The notes under the pieces were generated by a model. It was not told where the DNA came from. It saw nothing but the letters and a program-made list of their open reading frames with translations, and made no database searches. DNA of 64,000 bases from Haemonchus contortus (lineage: Eukaryota > Nematoda > Chromadorea > Rhabditida > Trichostrongylidae), in the NCBI GenBank assembly GCA_000469685.2, contig LS997564.1, positions 32,904,296 through 32,968,295 on the forward strand, in the 5' to 3' direction. A program made the position numbers and the translations under genes. Below are positions 26,401 to 35,466 of the stretch, one piece after another (the stretch's first letter is position 1; each line of letters starts with the position of its first letter).

Positions 26401-27607
26401 TCTCCTTCAGCGTAGCTTCCCACTATCCCAGGGATAGATACGTCTCCCATTGGAAATAGCAGGACTGGGAGAGAGAATGTCCGTCCAGCGCGCAATGCAT
26501 GAGTCATGTTTCTTACAATAATTGCAGCGAGGGGGTGTTTATGGTCATCGCAGTCCGATGCCGCGATTCCGCTGCCAAAGATTTGCTGCGTTGGTGGGAA
26601 TTTGAGTGCGAATTTCGTCAACCCTCAGAGGGTATCGCGGAGTAGCTGCATGAATAACCTTTCATTCCGTGTATCAGTAATAAAAAATGTTTCCAGATGC
26701 CTGGCACTTCATATACGATGAGCCATATCGCGGTTCACGGACTACGTCGCTATCACATGTGCCGAGATTGTTTCGTATGTTTCAAGGGTGATTATGACGT
26801 AAGTTTTTGAAATGATTTTGTGCTTCCCGTTTTCATCTTGTAGCTAGAACAAACCTACTGGTGCTGAAAAAGACACCTAATCCATTATTTTCAGTGTGTT
26901 CGTATGAAAACACATTTTGAAACAACGCATTGTACCCCAATTCCAAAGACGAATAATCGCGAGTTGTTATGCAAGCTGTGTAGGGAGGTGATCTTGAAGT
27001 CACACCTTGCTGAGCACGTCATTGAAAAACATTTGGTATGCAAGTTTTCTTTTTCTTTTTGATTGGTTTCTTCTCTTTGATTAATAGCACCTTTTTTGCT
27101 ATGACTTTTGAGAAATCAGAGTTTTGCTTTCTTTTTTTCTGTCTCCTGAACCTACCAGTTTTCGTACTCTGCCCTCTCAAGTACCACATGCTAGGAGAAA
27201 GTTCGTTACTTATTATGATCTGAAAATGGCAGTTGATGACTTCTTCGAGTCATAGTTTCTTCACTCTTGGACATAAGGCGTAGTTGACTCCTTCAAAGGG
27301 TAAAGGATGGTTGTTGATTTCTCTAGTGAACATATTTCTAAATTTAGGTAAATTGGAAAGCTTAGTGAACGCTCAGATTTTTCTATAATTTCTACTGCAC
27401 TGCGCAACTTAGAGAATTGCTTGCTGTTCTGCACATCGCATTCTATAATGTGTGTAAATAACTCAGAATATATTTTAGGTAACCGGTTTCAAATCGAGGG
27501 ATCCGAAGAATCAAGGAAAACTGATTGTGAAGACGGGCGCAGTAACGCGGCGATTCCTTGGATTCGAGCGGATCTATCATGTCGGCGACGATTCTGATAT
27601 GGACTGA
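9284..27607 (+). CDS. Giant multi-exon C2H2 zinc-finger protein, LIN-13-like (name inferred)
   Basis: A spliced model of about 53 exons gives roughly 2,140 aa, ending at TGA 27605-27607. The start is ATG 9284, beginning MEEAATPWSGWDDEESDSK. The order is AT-hook N-terminus, charged linker, first fingers, acidic linker, two large finger blocks, a proline-rich SIM-like segment, and C-terminal fingers with a unique tail. About 25 C2H2-type fingers are visible, many degenerate or C2HC and several split by introns. Nearly every exon joins in frame. Breaks remain at exon 2 to 3, 12909-13585 and 14862-15079. Nematode LIN-13 (about 2,250 aa, 24 fingers, LIN-35/Rb and HP1 partner) has this size and layout, but I could not see a clean LxCxE motif, so orthology is unproven. 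A nuclear DNA/chromatin-binding role is inferred. Confidence 0.85.
10074..10277. mobile_element. MITE family B, copy 1 (foldback)
   Basis: The left end, GGGTGCTTCCAGAGTTCAAC, and the inverted right end, GGGTTTCAGAGTTCAACG, bound an almost fully self-complementary 204-bp element. The inner arms contain GGCCACGTGTTGACAAC and its complement. Related elements lie at 38919-39106 and 43234-43436. It sits in the first long intron of the zinc-finger gene. Confidence 0.7.
11487..12450 (+). other. Zinc-finger gene: conserved non-finger region and K/E repeat
   Basis: Exons are 11487-11659, 11727-11805, 12017-12107 and 12164-12450, all joining in frame. The first part (EEIALYEQHLPKLPPVIPDP and following) has no domain I can name. 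Exon 12164-12450 begins with a near-perfect KEKEDEKEKEKEDE charged run of about 24 residues and then a hydrophilic segment. The charged run is probably a flexible or coiled linker. Confidence 0.7.
12525..14068 (+). other. Zinc-finger gene: first finger cluster, with a frame ambiguity
   Basis: Exons are 12525-12689 (CHFCGTLYQSVEALLGH then SDC), 12909-13031 (CSDC), 13441-13585 and 13885-14068. One finger reads CTKCGECSGTELYHKAHL across the 13585/13885 junction. In 13441-13585 two frames look coding. One has YTCEECKIEAFLFA and the other DEMDLHFQKVH, which together make one finger but need a one-base indel near 13490. Exon 12909-13031 likewise has a second plausible frame. At least one sequencing or real indel is likely here. 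Confidence 0.6.
14274..14977 (+). other. Zinc-finger gene: acidic linker and microexons
   Basis: Exons are 14274-14394 (with a SSEEETDEEEEAD run), 14479-14579 (acceptor TTTAAG, unusual), 14636-14752, the 36-nt exon 14862-14897 and a candidate 19-nt exon 14959-14977. The 19-nt exon has good AG and GT borders and joins in frame to the next finger exon, but joining it to the 36-nt exon needs one extra base. Confidence 0.5.
15079..18994 (+). other. Zinc-finger gene: central finger array (about 12 fingers)
   Basis: Exons are 15079-15166, 15290-15461, 15757-15898, 15960-16191, 16408-16510, 16614-16682, 17323-17450, 17516-17668, 17931-18039, 18183-18262, 18326-18492, 18577-18685, 18740-18850 and 18908-18994. 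From 15079 on every junction keeps frame. Example finger starts are CSICNTILTTQSGIDAH, CPTCSFKLCSISAMRGH, CKFCAHQTSTPQAMRDH, CGVCKKRMSLASAYLH, CYLCGMEMASLEQLARH, CALCRGEQTVKNAAEMTVH and CKLCKFRFATRVALQNH. Linkers between fingers are long and irregular, not the TGEKP type, which suggests protein or RNA contacts as much as sequence-specific DNA reading. Confidence 0.85.
19051..20643 (+). other. Zinc-finger gene: acidic linker exons
   Basis: Exons are 19051-19114, 19832-19972, 20045-20226 and 20549-20643. The protein here is rich in D and E (VEDDDIVEI, YVEDDEDDAIE, DDSADDELKVIAEVE) with no fingers. VEDDDIVEI resembles a SUMO-interacting motif in reverse orientation, which is only suggestive. The 0.7-kb intron between 19114 and 19832 holds a probable repeat insertion. 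Confidence 0.75.
19271..19720. repeat. Probable repeat insertion in an intron
   Basis: The segment is bounded by GGAATGAGGTGG near 19274 and, inverted, CCCACCTCATCC near 19704. It is richer in GC than the flanking intron and has no ORF linked to the host exons. A non-autonomous element is inferred from the inverted ends. The family was not recognised. Confidence 0.35.
20772..23331 (+). other. Zinc-finger gene: third finger block
   Basis: Exons are 20772-20922, 20978-21067, 21260-21409, 21848-22006, 22090-22185, 22860-22949, 23104-23160 and 23248-23331, all in frame. Fingers seen include CSKCSCTFITSYALRNH, CRNCCAAFESQQQFKLH (completed across an intron), CGECSAIAYNTPLYEHH, CSHCNLMFR then DARLMYHLREAH across an intron, and CKACHLGGTHERTVYAH. 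The last exons carry isolated Cys pairs and a T/S-rich segment. Confidence 0.85.
23447..23864 (+). other. Zinc-finger gene: proline-rich segment with SIM-like motif
   Basis: Exons 23447-23656 and 23712-23864 encode a P/A/V-rich segment with PLPV twice, followed by VITLSDDEPGPS. The hydrophobic V-I-x-L core followed by S-D-D-E is the textbook form of a SUMO-interacting motif. PLPV is reminiscent of HP1 chromoshadow-binding PxVxL motifs but does not match exactly. Binding to SUMO or HP1 is inference. Confidence 0.65.
23972..27607 (+). other. Zinc-finger gene: C-terminal fingers and tail
   Basis: Exons are 23972-24037, 24135-24243, 25009-25141, 25803-25866, 26697-26798, 26895-27035 and 27479-27607, all in frame. 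Fingers include CKICDATMPSAQIQSLH, CLDCASAQMDEVEAMKH, CPFPKCREPLSTLTNLRIH, CPLCGTLNQ and onward across an intron, and CKLCREVILKSHLAEH. The last exon encodes a finger-free tail of 42 residues ending VGDDSDMD. The intron 24244-25008 contains a minisatellite. Introns 25142-25802 and 25867-26696 show nothing recognisable. Confidence 0.85.
24621..24838. repeat. 25-bp minisatellite (about 8.5 units) of hairpin-forming repeats
   Basis: The consensus unit is GGGACCAGAATACGCCGGTT followed by CTGGT (25 bp). Each junction carries the perfect inverted pair TTCTGGT-GGG-ACCAGAA and each unit the pair CCAGAA/TTCTGG, so any stretch can fold into tandem hairpins. One unit is partly duplicated (ACGCCGGATACGTTGG). 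It lies in the intron between exons 24135-24243 and 25009-25141 of the zinc-finger gene. ORFs on both strands across it are only the repeat read in different frames. Confidence 0.9.
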
Positions 27608-28807
27608 TGCCGTGCCTCTCCGGTCCGATATCATTTCAGAGAACCGATTACTGCACTGTTAGGTGCTGTGTTATCCTTTCGTTACACTGTCAAAGCGGGA
27701 TTTTTACAACAGCAGGAATTGCTCCACTGAGCCTACAAATCTGCACGTTTCAGTTTGTTACTTGGAATTTTATCACAAAACTGCATCTACACTCGGAACG
27801 TTAATGGTTTGATGCCTGCGAACTTTTTATGCCCATATTTGTATGAGAAATATTGTTTGAGACAAGCCAATAGGAGCTCTTGCTAAACAGCCCACTCAGC
27901 ATGTGAGCGTTGCAGCTGACGCTCGCTGCATGTTCGCTGAGTGTAGACGCAGTTGCAGAAGTTCATCAGCCACAGTAGTATTAGGGCAATGACTACGTTA
28001 GTGCATTACCTTTTTAGGAAACGGTGATTTTTTTTATTCTCTTAGTGTTTTTTCCCTTAAACCGATCTATGTTTGAACAGAAATTTGTAGGCCATTCACA
28101 TGGTTGAGGTAGTTGTTGTGCGGATAACATCATCGTTGATAATCTCTTTTTATTCGTGTGTACATTTTATTCTTTTATACACGTAATCACAGCCATTTGT
28201 ATAATAACATTGACGGGTTTTGAATCAATGTTTACTTTCTTATTGTTTTTAATGCTGACAGAAATGAATTTTCTAGAAAGAGTCAGGAAGCAGCTATTCA
28301 AGGGGCATTTCTGAGCAGACCGAGAAGGCGGTGTTCATAGTTGGCGATTACGGCGGCTGTCACCGTGATCCACTCCATCTCGGGAGAATTGGTGCATGGT
28401 ATACTTCAATGTTGCCATGAGCTGGCTCGACCGCAGCAGGCTCTTGGCTGACGGGGTGGCCAAGGGCGCTGTGAACTTGATTTCGATCAAGCGCCAAAAG
28501 AAGTATTTTATCGCCATCAATACAAAAAACACCTGGTTCTTCGACTCGTTCAGGTCCAGATATATAAGAGATCCGACTTTACACAAATTGATAGATCATT
28601 TCTACAGAAACTGTCGAATTCTGTCTTCAAAGTGGAAGCCATTCATTTACAAATACTCACTGATTCTACCGACCCTTCTTAAATGTAAGTAATTTTGGCG
28701 AATCGTAGGTTAGTTGAGGTCACTCCATGGAAATATCATAACTTTCAAAAAATAAATGCTTCGTTTCTGGAAGTGTTGACATCCCAAGAGAGCGACCACT
28801 ACACATA
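27608..28807. other. 3' flank of the zinc-finger gene and intergenic DNA
   Basis: No exon chain was recognised. The plus-strand interval 28396-28692 is open in two frames (98 and about 75 codons) but matches no family I know and has no clear splice partners. It may be a decayed coding fragment. Confidence that it is a gene is low. Confidence 0.4.
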
Positions 28808-29985
28808 CAATGGTACACAGGTAGTGGGGGCACGTTCTGGCTATGGGGTGGCTGGATCGGAGCTCGCGTGCGGGTACGGGAACGAATTTTCGATCGCACC
28901 AAATCAAGCTCGCCTCGCACCTAGGTGCGAAGTGACCTTAATTAGGTGCGAAGACTTCGCGGTAATTACGCTGCTCGTACTCGCTACTAATCGAGTTAAA
29001 ACTTGTCAACCAAGGAGGATAATGACAGTTTTAAAAAAATGGACTTTTTCTTCGAAAAAATGAGTTTTTTATTCAGAAATAATTAGAAAAATTCCGATAT
29101 CAATTTCAACGGTTTTGAGAGTCCTTTCACACGCATAATAAATAATTTCAATAATTTTATTTCACGCTTCTGAAAAGTGGGTGAAACAGTTCAGTTCACT
29201 TCCTTTTTTCGGTATTTTCCCTTATTTGCGATAACAAACAACTTTTCAGAAGCGATGTAGTTTTCTAGAATTGTCTGATATTGGAACCACTTTTCATTGA
29301 TAGGTCATTGAACGCCCTGTAGCACTCTTCATTCAATCCATTTCACAGCCTTTTCGGCATAGAGTCTTCAGGCTAATTTCAGCACCTTGAAGAGACGTCA
29401 TCAAGGACTATTTGACTAATTGGGTGAGTGCTTTAATTGCCACTGCTTACCTTAAAAGACATTACCATGCATTCTGGAGACACACTGTACTGTTTTGATA
29501 AACTTACAGGGTGTCCTCCCACTCCAAACTATTTAGGAGTGCGCGGTCCATGTGGCCCAGTGGCCCATTTCCTCCACTGTCAGAGCTTTTAACTTGCCGG
29601 AAGCCCCAGCATTACAAAATAATTTCTGCGGAAGTTCTGCGTCTACACAGCCTCCTCCAATGCACCTGGATCCCGAATCGCAACCTTCGCCCTACACGTT
29701 TCGTTGAAATTGATATTGGAATTTTTCCTCTCAAAAACTCATTTCTTAAAGAGAAACTCTTTTTTCTAACTGCCATTATCCTCTTGAGTTGACAACTTCT
29801 AACTTAATTGATAGCGAGTACGAGCAGCGTGATTACCGCGAAGTCTTCGCACCTAATTAAGGTCACTTCGCGCTTAGGTGCGAGGTGAGCTTGATTAGGT
29901 GCGATCGAAAATTCGTTCGCACACCCCTCGCGTGCTGTGAACTTTTGCCAATCACTTTAATCTCTAGTTTTCCGTCTCTTCTTCA
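28808..29985. repeat. Foldback element with about 280-bp inverted arms
   Basis: The left arm, about 28840-29115, and the right arm, about 29695-29945, are inverted copies. Both carry GCGAAGTGACCTTAATTAGG and GTGCGAAGACTTCGCGGTAA (the second base set of each arm differs slightly). The roughly 580-bp centre has no recognisable gene. The outermost left sequence, GGTACACAGGTAGTGGGGGC, matches the ends of the neighbouring repeat family near 31741 and, inverted, near 35960. Confidence 0.75.
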
Positions 29986-30430
29986 AATACTTGCCGCACT
30001 AAATCTGATTGGAATACGATTCACCTGCGGTAGGGGTCGTTGGCAGAGGCACCACTGCAGGAGTTAGCCCGGTGCGTATGGACGTCGTCTTGGTTGACGA
30101 AAGATCAACCGCATCCGGGTTTCCTCTGCGGCCCTCTCCGCCGTCGACGCAATTTTTTGCCCAGCGAGGGTCGCAGTACCATTGCGGGGCCGTTTGAATG
30201 CGCTCGGCGGTGCAGTTGCGGGTGACGGCGGATGCCGTCGTCGGCGGCTCTATTCTTGGGGAGATGGCGAATGGAATTTTCAGTGTCGTCGTGAGATGGC
30301 ACGGCCGCTGGCTAGCTTTTGGCTGGCTAGGTTGCCGTCTTGTGGCGTAAATTTTGTCGTCGACCGAGGTCCCCTGAGTAAGGCAGGAAGTTTGTGGAAA
30401 ATCGGTAAAACTGCAATTCGTCAAAAATTT
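29986..30430 (+). repeat. Composite repeat family C, copy A (partial)
   Basis: From TGCCGCACTAAATCTGATTG on, this tract aligns with 31858-32350 in the same orientation. Shared landmarks include GGAATACGATTCAC, GCCCAGCGAGGG, GGTGCAGTTGC and TTTTGGCTGG. It is more diverged than the two palindrome arms are from each other, with indels, and ends near 30420. The ORFs here (up to 145 codons on the minus strand) are decayed relatives of the 103-codon ORF described below. Confidence 0.6.
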
Positions 30431-30780
30431 GGTCACCCCCGGTTAGAACGCAGATCTTGTGAGCATCAAGATTCAGCACATCAGGTCTAGTCAGGAACCA
30501 ACACGTGCTTCAACTCATCTGGGTGGTTGTTCGAAGCCCGGTGGGCAAAGCTCAGGTTATCCCAAGTCGCCTGATACGGTGCCCACCGACCATCAGACAA
30601 ACAGCACCGTACACCGTACTGCTCGTGTGCTCCGCGTCATTCATTGATAGAGAGGGGTCAGAACCTCCTTCCAACCCCATCCCCCAAGGCAAACTCATCC
30701 CGTCTGCCCTCTATTACTCAATGAGTTCTGCTAAACCTACAGCGGATACGGTACTGTTAATAAGTGGGCCCTGTTGAGGA

Positions 30781-30839
30781 CCTCGGCTCTCCGGCTGAGT
30801 CCACACTCCATATTACTGGCCTCAGCCGGAGAGCCGAGG
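30781..30839. repeat. Perfect 19-bp hairpin
   Basis: The arms at 30781-30799 and 30821-30839 are perfect inverted copies of CCTCGGCTCTCCGGCTGAG around a 21-nt loop. It lies within the repeat cluster, with no adjacent gene. It is probably part of a mobile element. Confidence 0.8.
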
Positions 30840-31888
30840 CTCCGCCTACCTCTGAACTAGCAGAAACAGACCACCGACCGACGTTGAGATCCTTCTGAGC
30901 TGCTTTCCATTTAAATTTTGATACGAGCGTAGTGGGTCGAAGGTCTCCTCACAACGCCTTTTCTGCATCTCCTACGAGATGCTCTCGGCTTGTGTTGAGC
31001 CAGGACCTTTCTACATCCCTTGAATAACACCTGCCGAAAAGTTAAACTAGAAACTACCCGGTGTATTCATACTGCGACGCCGAAGCCGATGTCGGCGTAA
31101 TGACGCCTAATAACAGTACGCTCCTGTGAGAGACACTCAGAAGTTGACACACAGCAACGCATTTATTGCTGAATATGCAATCGCAAGTCATTTTTATCTT
31201 CTTAGAAAAAAGACTTCTTTCTACTTTAATGCTTGAATACCTTCTCAGAAAAGGTAAACTTCACCTCTCAACTGCAAAATGAAAGTCATAATAAAATCTT
31301 CACACCAAAATCCTCCCTCTTATCCGTCTACTGTAGACTCCCACCAGCCATGTAGGAGATATCTACTGCCAGCCAGCGTTTACGACGCCACCCTGATGCC
31401 GGTACTATGAGTGTGCCCACCCAAAATGTGTAGACGAAAAGCGAAAACGCCGTTATGCAATGCTCAAAGACAAGTGGTGCGGTCAAATATTCGGTGCAAA
31501 AATGCCGTGGACTCATACAAAAGTTGGCACCCGTCAAAAAATTCGAAAAAAACTAGGTAAGCTGGCACTCAGATACGCGAAACAGGTGGGCGATGAACCC
31601 CTCTATACCACCCTATTAGGAATCTCTTAGCCTAGTCTCGATCTTTCAACATTGAAGTCGCGAAACGCTTTACTGTGGCTTACAGCCAAATCTTTGCCAT
31701 TAGAAGGCTCTTGACAATTCAGCGTCCATGTTGAAAAATGGTGCACAGGTAATGGGGGCGGCTCATGGCAAAGACGTGGCTAGATCAACGCTCGCACGAC
31801 ACCTTCTTTTGCCAATCACCTTTATCACTTATCAGACCGCCTTCTCCTATCTAAAGATTTGCCGCACCCAACTCGACTGGAATACGAT

Positions 31889-32200
31889 TCACTCGCGATA
31901 GGGTTCGGTGGCACAGGGGGCGCTAGCGGTATCGGTTTGGGTGCGTGCCCGGCCATCGTCATTGGCTGACGACGGAGTGGCCGCATCCGAGCAGACCACC
32001 GCATAGCGCTTGGCGTACAAGTGCGATGTGCTTCGGGACGAGACGTCGTCGTCGGTGACGTCGTGCGGTGGAGGAAGCCCCGTCGATGGGCAAATTTTTA
32101 CGCCCAGCGAGGGTTGTTCAACTCTTGCGGGCCCTTTTGCAGGCGCCGACATGGCGGTGCAGCTGCCGGAAACGGCGTCTGCCGCCGTGTCCTCTTCCAT
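31889..32200 (-). CDS. 103-codon ORF in left arm of the palindrome (uncertain)
   Basis: The ORF starts MEEDTAADAVSGSCTAMSAP and ends ATEPYRE before the stop. The right arm has an ORF of the same length and ends (34476-34787, plus strand) that differs by roughly a dozen substitutions, with no indel or stop. The product is T/S/A/P/D-rich with no domain I recognise and no obvious signal peptide. The opposite strand is also open over part of the same interval, so conservation of the DNA alone may explain the open frame. Confidence 0.3.
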   Translation of the reverse strand: MEEDTAADAVSGSCTAMSAPAKGPARVEQPSLGVKICPSTGLPPPHDVTDDDVSSRSTSHLYAKRYAVVCSDAATPSSANDDGRARTQTDTASAPCATEPYRE

Positions 32201-34475
32201 GCCTGGAGAGGGGGATGGCGGGAGTAATTTTACTGTGCCGCCACAGGACGGTGCGGTTTCGGGCCAACTTCTGGCGGGGGGGTTCGCCGCGCTGCGGCGT
32301 GAATTTGTCTTCGATCGATTGGGTGGTCGATATCGATCAGACGGATGGATGGATTTGCTCGATCGATAAGCCAGGGAAGCCCTCGATGGGACGCGAAAAT
32401 GGAGAAAAATCGGTTTCGGACAAGAAATTTGCTAAAAATCGGCAAAAAATTTCAATTTGGCAAAAATTTGCGCATACCCGGTTCGGAACCCGGATCCCGT
32501 GAGTACCAATGGCCCTACATGGCTTTGAGCCATTTGACTCCACATCAGATAGGGTTTGAAGGGGACTGTTGAACCTTACGCGCTGAACCCCGCCTACTGA
32601 CAAGGTGGACCCTCAAATCCATCAATTTCCTGACCAAATGCCCACCTATCAGCCGGCCAACACGCGAGATCGGTGAGGACCAACCCGATAGGGTTTCTCT
32701 CGTCCGTCCCTAGAGCAAAAAGACCGTCAACTCCACCGCCGTAACCTAGCCACTCTTCGTCGCTTCCAATCGACCGACCCACCAATCAAAAAAAAAACAA
32801 TGGCTCGGCCGCCGGTAGCCGCACCTGACTCGCCACCCACATCTCGTCTCCCTGCTCCGTATCTGACGCTGGTCTACCACAGGCATAACATATCGTCTGC
32901 GAGATTGCCACATTAATTCCATCATAGGTTTTGGACAGTGCCTCCAATATTCTCTCCAACTGATTTTATCAGAGTTGTGATGGTTGTTCTTCATCGTTCC
33001 TCTACAATTTTTCTGTTATCTAACAGGGTATCTTGGCGTGCCTTCCTTCCTACTTCTTTCCTTCTTTCGCAGTTGTGCTCATATGCTCTACAAACGTTTT
33101 TCCAGCGGTTTCTACTTCTTTCTGAGTGCTTTTCTTGTCGCTCACCTCTGCCGTAGGAACTGTACGTGTTCCACAAATCTCAATAAATCTATGTTCTGTC
33201 CCTTTGGTTTTTCGTCTGAACACTGTCTGTTCTGCTTTTCTTAAATTTTTTGTCGTCCCTTCTTCACAGTTTTTTTTCCTGAACTCAGCTTTAACTGATT
33301 TTTTTCCTCCTTCCAATCCTTCTCTTTGCCTTCTCATATTTTCGATCCTTCTCTACAGAGATTTGACACTCCCACTCGACCAGGTTAAAGCCGCGATAGC
33401 GCTAAGCTTGAGTTCAGAAAAAAATTGTGAAGAAGGGACGACAAGAAATTCATGAGAAGCAGAACAGACAGTGTTCAGACGAAAAACCAAAGGGACAGAA
33501 CATAGATTTATTGAGATTTGTGGAACACGTACAGTTCCTACGGCAGAGGTGAGCGACAAAATACTCAGAAAGAAGTAGAAACCCCTGGATAAAACGTTTG
33601 TAGAGCATATGAGCATAACTGCGAAAGAAGGAAAGAAGTAGGAAGGAAGGCACGCCAAGATGCCCTGTTAGATAAAAGAAAAATTGTAGAGGAACGTCAC
33701 CATCACAACTCTGATAAAATCAGCTGGAGATAATATTGGAGGCACTGTCCAAAACCTAAGATGGAATTAATGTGGCAATCTCGCAGACGATATGTTATGC
33801 CTATGGTAGACCAGCGTCAGATACGGAGCAGGGAGACGAGATGTAGGTGGCGAGTCATGTGCGGCTACCGGCGGCCGAGCCATTGGCTGATTGGTGGGCC
33901 GGTCGATGGGAACCGAGAAGAGTGGGTAGGTTATGGCGGTGGAGTTGTCGGTCTTTTTGCTCGAGGGACGGAAGAGAGAAACCCTATCGGGTTGGGCCTC
34001 ACCGATCTTGCGTGTTGGCCGGCTGATAGGTGGGCATTTGGTCAGGGAATTGATGGATTTGAGGGTCCACCTTGTCAGTATGCGGTATTCAGCGCGCAAG
34101 GTTCAACAGACCCCTTTAAACCCTCTCTGATGTAGAGTCAAATGGCTCAGAGCCATGTAGGGCCATTGGTGCTCACGGGATCCGGGTTCCCAGCCGGGTA
34201 TGCACAAATTTTTGCCAAATTGCAATTTTTTGCCGATTTTCAGCAAATTTCTCGTCTGAGACCGATTCTTCTCCATTTTCGCGTCCCATCGAGGGCTTCC
34301 CTGGCTTAACGATCGAGCAAATCCATCGATCCGTCTGATCGATATCGACCACCCAATCAATCGAAGACAAAATTCACGCCGCATCGCGCCAAACCCCCCA
34401 GCCAAAAGTTGGCCCGAGGCCGCACCGTCCAGCGGCGGCACGGTAAAATTACTACCACCATCCCCCCCTCCAGGC

Positions 34476-34787
34476 ATGGAGGAGCACACGGCGTCAGCCG
34501 CCGTTTCCGGCAACTGCACCGCCATGTCGGCGCCTTCGAAAGGGCCTGCAAGAGTTAAACAACCCTCGCTGGGCGTAAAAATTTGCCCAACGTTGGGGCT
34601 TCCTCCACCGCACGACGTCACCGACGACGACGTCTCGTCCCGAAGGACAACGCACTTGTACGCCGAGCGCTATGCGGTGGTCTGCTCGGATGCGGCCACT
34701 CCATCGTCAGCCAATGACGATGGGCGGGCCCGCACCCAAGCCGATACCGCCAGCGCCCCCTATGCCACCGAACCCTATCGCGAGTGA
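34476..34787 (+). CDS. 103-codon ORF in right arm of the palindrome (uncertain)
   Basis: The counterpart of 31889-32200. It starts MEEHTASAAVSGNCTAMSAP and ends ATEPYRE. Internal landmarks shared with the left arm are QPSLGVKIC, GLPPPHDVTDDDVSS and YAVVCSDAATPSSANDDGRA. The diverged copy at 35466-35960 keeps only the end (SDAAT, then YATNPYRE). The function is unknown. It may be a relict element gene or a chance ORF. Confidence 0.3.
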   Translation: MEEHTASAAVSGNCTAMSAPSKGPARVKQPSLGVKICPTLGLPPPHDVTDDDVSSRRTTHLYAERYAVVCSDAATPSSANDDGRARTQADTASAPYATEPYRE

Positions 34788-35466
34788 ATCGTATTCCAGT
34801 CAAGTTGGGTGCGGCAAATCTTTAGAGAAGAGACGGCAGTCTGATAAGTGATAAAGGTGATTGGCAAAAAAGGGTGTCGTGCGAGCGTTGATCTAGCCAC
34901 GTCTTTGCCATGAGCTGCCCCCATTACCTGTGCACCATTTTTCAACGTGCGCTCTGAATTGTCAAGAGCGTTGTAATGGCAAAGATTTGTCTGTAAGCCA
35001 CAGTAAAGCGTTTCGCGACTTCAATGTTGAAAGATCGAGACTAGACTAAGAGATTTCTAATAGGGTGGTATAGAAGGGTTCATCGCCCACCTGTTTCGCG
35101 TACCTGAATGCCAGCTTACCTAGTTTTTTTTTTTGAATTTTTTGCTCCCATTTCTCAGGTAGGCGACGGGTGCCAACTTTTTCATGGGTCTACGGCATTT
35201 TTGCACCGAATATTTGACCGTACCACTTGTCTTTGAGCATTGCATAACGGCGTTTTCGCTTTTCGTCTACACATTTTGGGTGGGCGCACTCAAAGTACCG
35301 ACGTCAGAGTGGCGTCGTAAACGCTGGCTGGCAGTAGATATCTATCTCATCGATGCTGGTGCGAGGCTACAGCGGACGGATAAGAAGGAAGATTGTGGTG
35401 TGAAGATATTTTGCAGTAGGAAGGGAGGTGAGCTTTGCTTTTTCCGAGAAGGTACTCGAGCATAAA

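Larger units (their letters stand above)
31228..35466. mobile_element. Near-palindrome of about 4.2 kb (inverted-arm element, family C copies B and C)
   Basis: The left arm, about 31228-33290, and the right arm, about 33400-35466, are inverted copies around a centre near 33347. Matching landmarks are CTTCACACCA (31299, inverted near 35395), the GAATACGATTCACTCGCGAT block (31880, inverted near 34790), CAAGGTGGACCCTCAAATCC (32602, inverted near 34062) and the GTCGTCCCTTCTTCAC block (33252, inverted near 33438). The arms differ by scattered substitutions and short indels, so this is an old genomic structure and not a simple chimeric read. No transposase was recognised. An unrecognised foldback transposon or an inverted duplication of a family C element would both fit. 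Confidence 0.75.

Noticed and set aside
28396..28692. 98-codon plus-strand ORF as a gene
   Set aside because: Two overlapping frames are open and neither shows a known motif or splice signals. Kept only as a note in the intergenic description.
32010..32502. Plus-strand ORFs (119 and 144 codons) in the palindrome left arm as genes
   Set aside because: They overlap each other and the opposite-strand ORF. Only part is open in the right arm, where the best frame is a different length, so there is less support than for the 103-codon ORF.
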